Below, one piece after another: positions 15,432 through 15,580 of a DNA stretch of 15,580 nucleotides. The first letter of the stretch is position 1; each line of letters begins with the position of its first letter. A model generated the notes under the pieces. That model did no database searches, had not been told where the DNA came from, and worked only from the letters and a program-made list of their open reading frames with translations. The stretch is from Lachnospiraceae bacterium UBA3801 (GTDB taxonomy: Bacteria > Bacillota > Clostridia > Lachnospirales > Lachnospiraceae), in contig DFEN01000067.1 in NCBI GenBank assembly GCA_002368685.1, positions 1 to 15,580 on the forward strand, given 5' to 3'. The position numbers were made by a program, and so were the translations under genes.

Positions 15432-15515
15432 GGAGAGGTATCGAAGTGGTCATAACGAGGCGGTCTTGAAAACCGTTTGGCGTAAGCCACATGGGTTCGA
15501 ATCCCATCCTCTCCG
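15432..15515 (+). tRNA. tRNA-Ser (anticodon UGA)
   Basis: The acceptor arm GGAGAGG (15432-15438) pairs with CCTCTCC (15508-15514), and discriminator G is at 15515. The anticodon loop CTTGAAA (15465-15471) is closed by a five-pair stem, with anticodon TGA at 15467-15469, reading UCA-type serine codons. The long variable arm (about 15477-15488) is typical of serine tRNA, and the T arm contains GGTTCGAATCC. The 3' CCA is not encoded. Its own promoter and terminator make it an independent unit. Confidence 0.95.
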
Positions 15516-15523
15516 CTGAAAAT

Positions 15524-15556
15524 AACCGCTTTGGATGGTAATCTGGGGCGGTTTTT
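15524..15556 (+). terminator. Rho-independent terminator after tRNA-Ser
   Basis: AACCGC (15524-15529) pairs with GCGGTT (15548-15553), with a T-run at 15552-15556. It begins 8 nt after the tRNA end, so it ends that transcript. Confidence 0.75.
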
Positions 15557-15580
15557 CTTAAGTAAAAGATCTAGACAAAC

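Noticed and set aside
15432..15515. tRNA-Ser as attachment site of an integrated element
   Set aside because: No repeated copy of the tRNA 3' end is present in the window and no integrase is adjacent. The element boundary seen here is in tadA instead.

Overview
The window looks like low-GC Gram-positive (Firmicutes/Clostridia) chromosome, most likely Lachnospiraceae. The reasons are AT-rich coding, strong AGGAGG-type ribosome binding sites, an LPXTG-anchored surface protein, and the gene order Tad pilus - Flp1-like pilin - DUF5702-like protein - TadE-like proteins - FHA protein - subtilase/adhesin. The family is inferred from gene content, not from a database match.

Layout. (1) Positions 1-3271, minus strand: the start of an unidentified gene, cut by the window edge, and upstream of it a large family-B DNA polymerase of the viral/plasmid protein-primed type (1037 aa). 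The polymerase carries an intact 3'-5' exonuclease domain and an in-frame GC-rich palindromic cassette in its N-terminal linker. This part looks like the right-hand end of a mobile element. (2) Positions 3272-3410: a junction with a 16-nt palindrome and a small hairpin. (3) Positions 3411-10149, plus strand: a Tad (tight adherence, type IVb pilus) operon. It begins abruptly inside tadA (only the last ~125 codons of the ATPase) and continues with tadB, tadC, a Flp1-like pilin, a DUF5702-like pseudopilin, two TadE-like pseudopilins and a membrane FHA-domain protein. Genes are abutting, overlapping or separated by about 100 bp at most. (4) Positions 10167-14990: a very large secreted protein of 1607 aa, with a signal peptide, a subtilisin-like protease, Cna-B/SpaA-like modules, four VaFE-type repeats and an LPKTG sorting signal. 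(5) Positions 14991-15291: a short stretch resembling a decayed ORF, then a strong intrinsic terminator closing the operon. (6) Positions 15292-15580: an independent tRNA-Ser(UGA) unit with a near-consensus promoter and its own terminator.

Working together: TadA would power pilus assembly on the TadB/TadC platform. The Flp1-like pilin and the two TadE-like proteins all carry a prepilin cleavage pattern (Gly, then Glu at +5). The DUF5702-like protein has the same N-terminal arrangement but Phe at +5. The FHA protein could couple assembly to Thr phosphorylation. The protease/adhesin is probably the surface partner of the pilus, presented on the cell wall by a sortase.

The most notable points are: a polymerase-bearing element that appears to split tadA; the palindromic cassette inside the polymerase ORF; an Ig-like domain inside TadC; two tandem Cys/His (probable zinc) modules on a TadE protein; and the fusion of a subtilase with an ester/isopeptide-type adhesin stalk.
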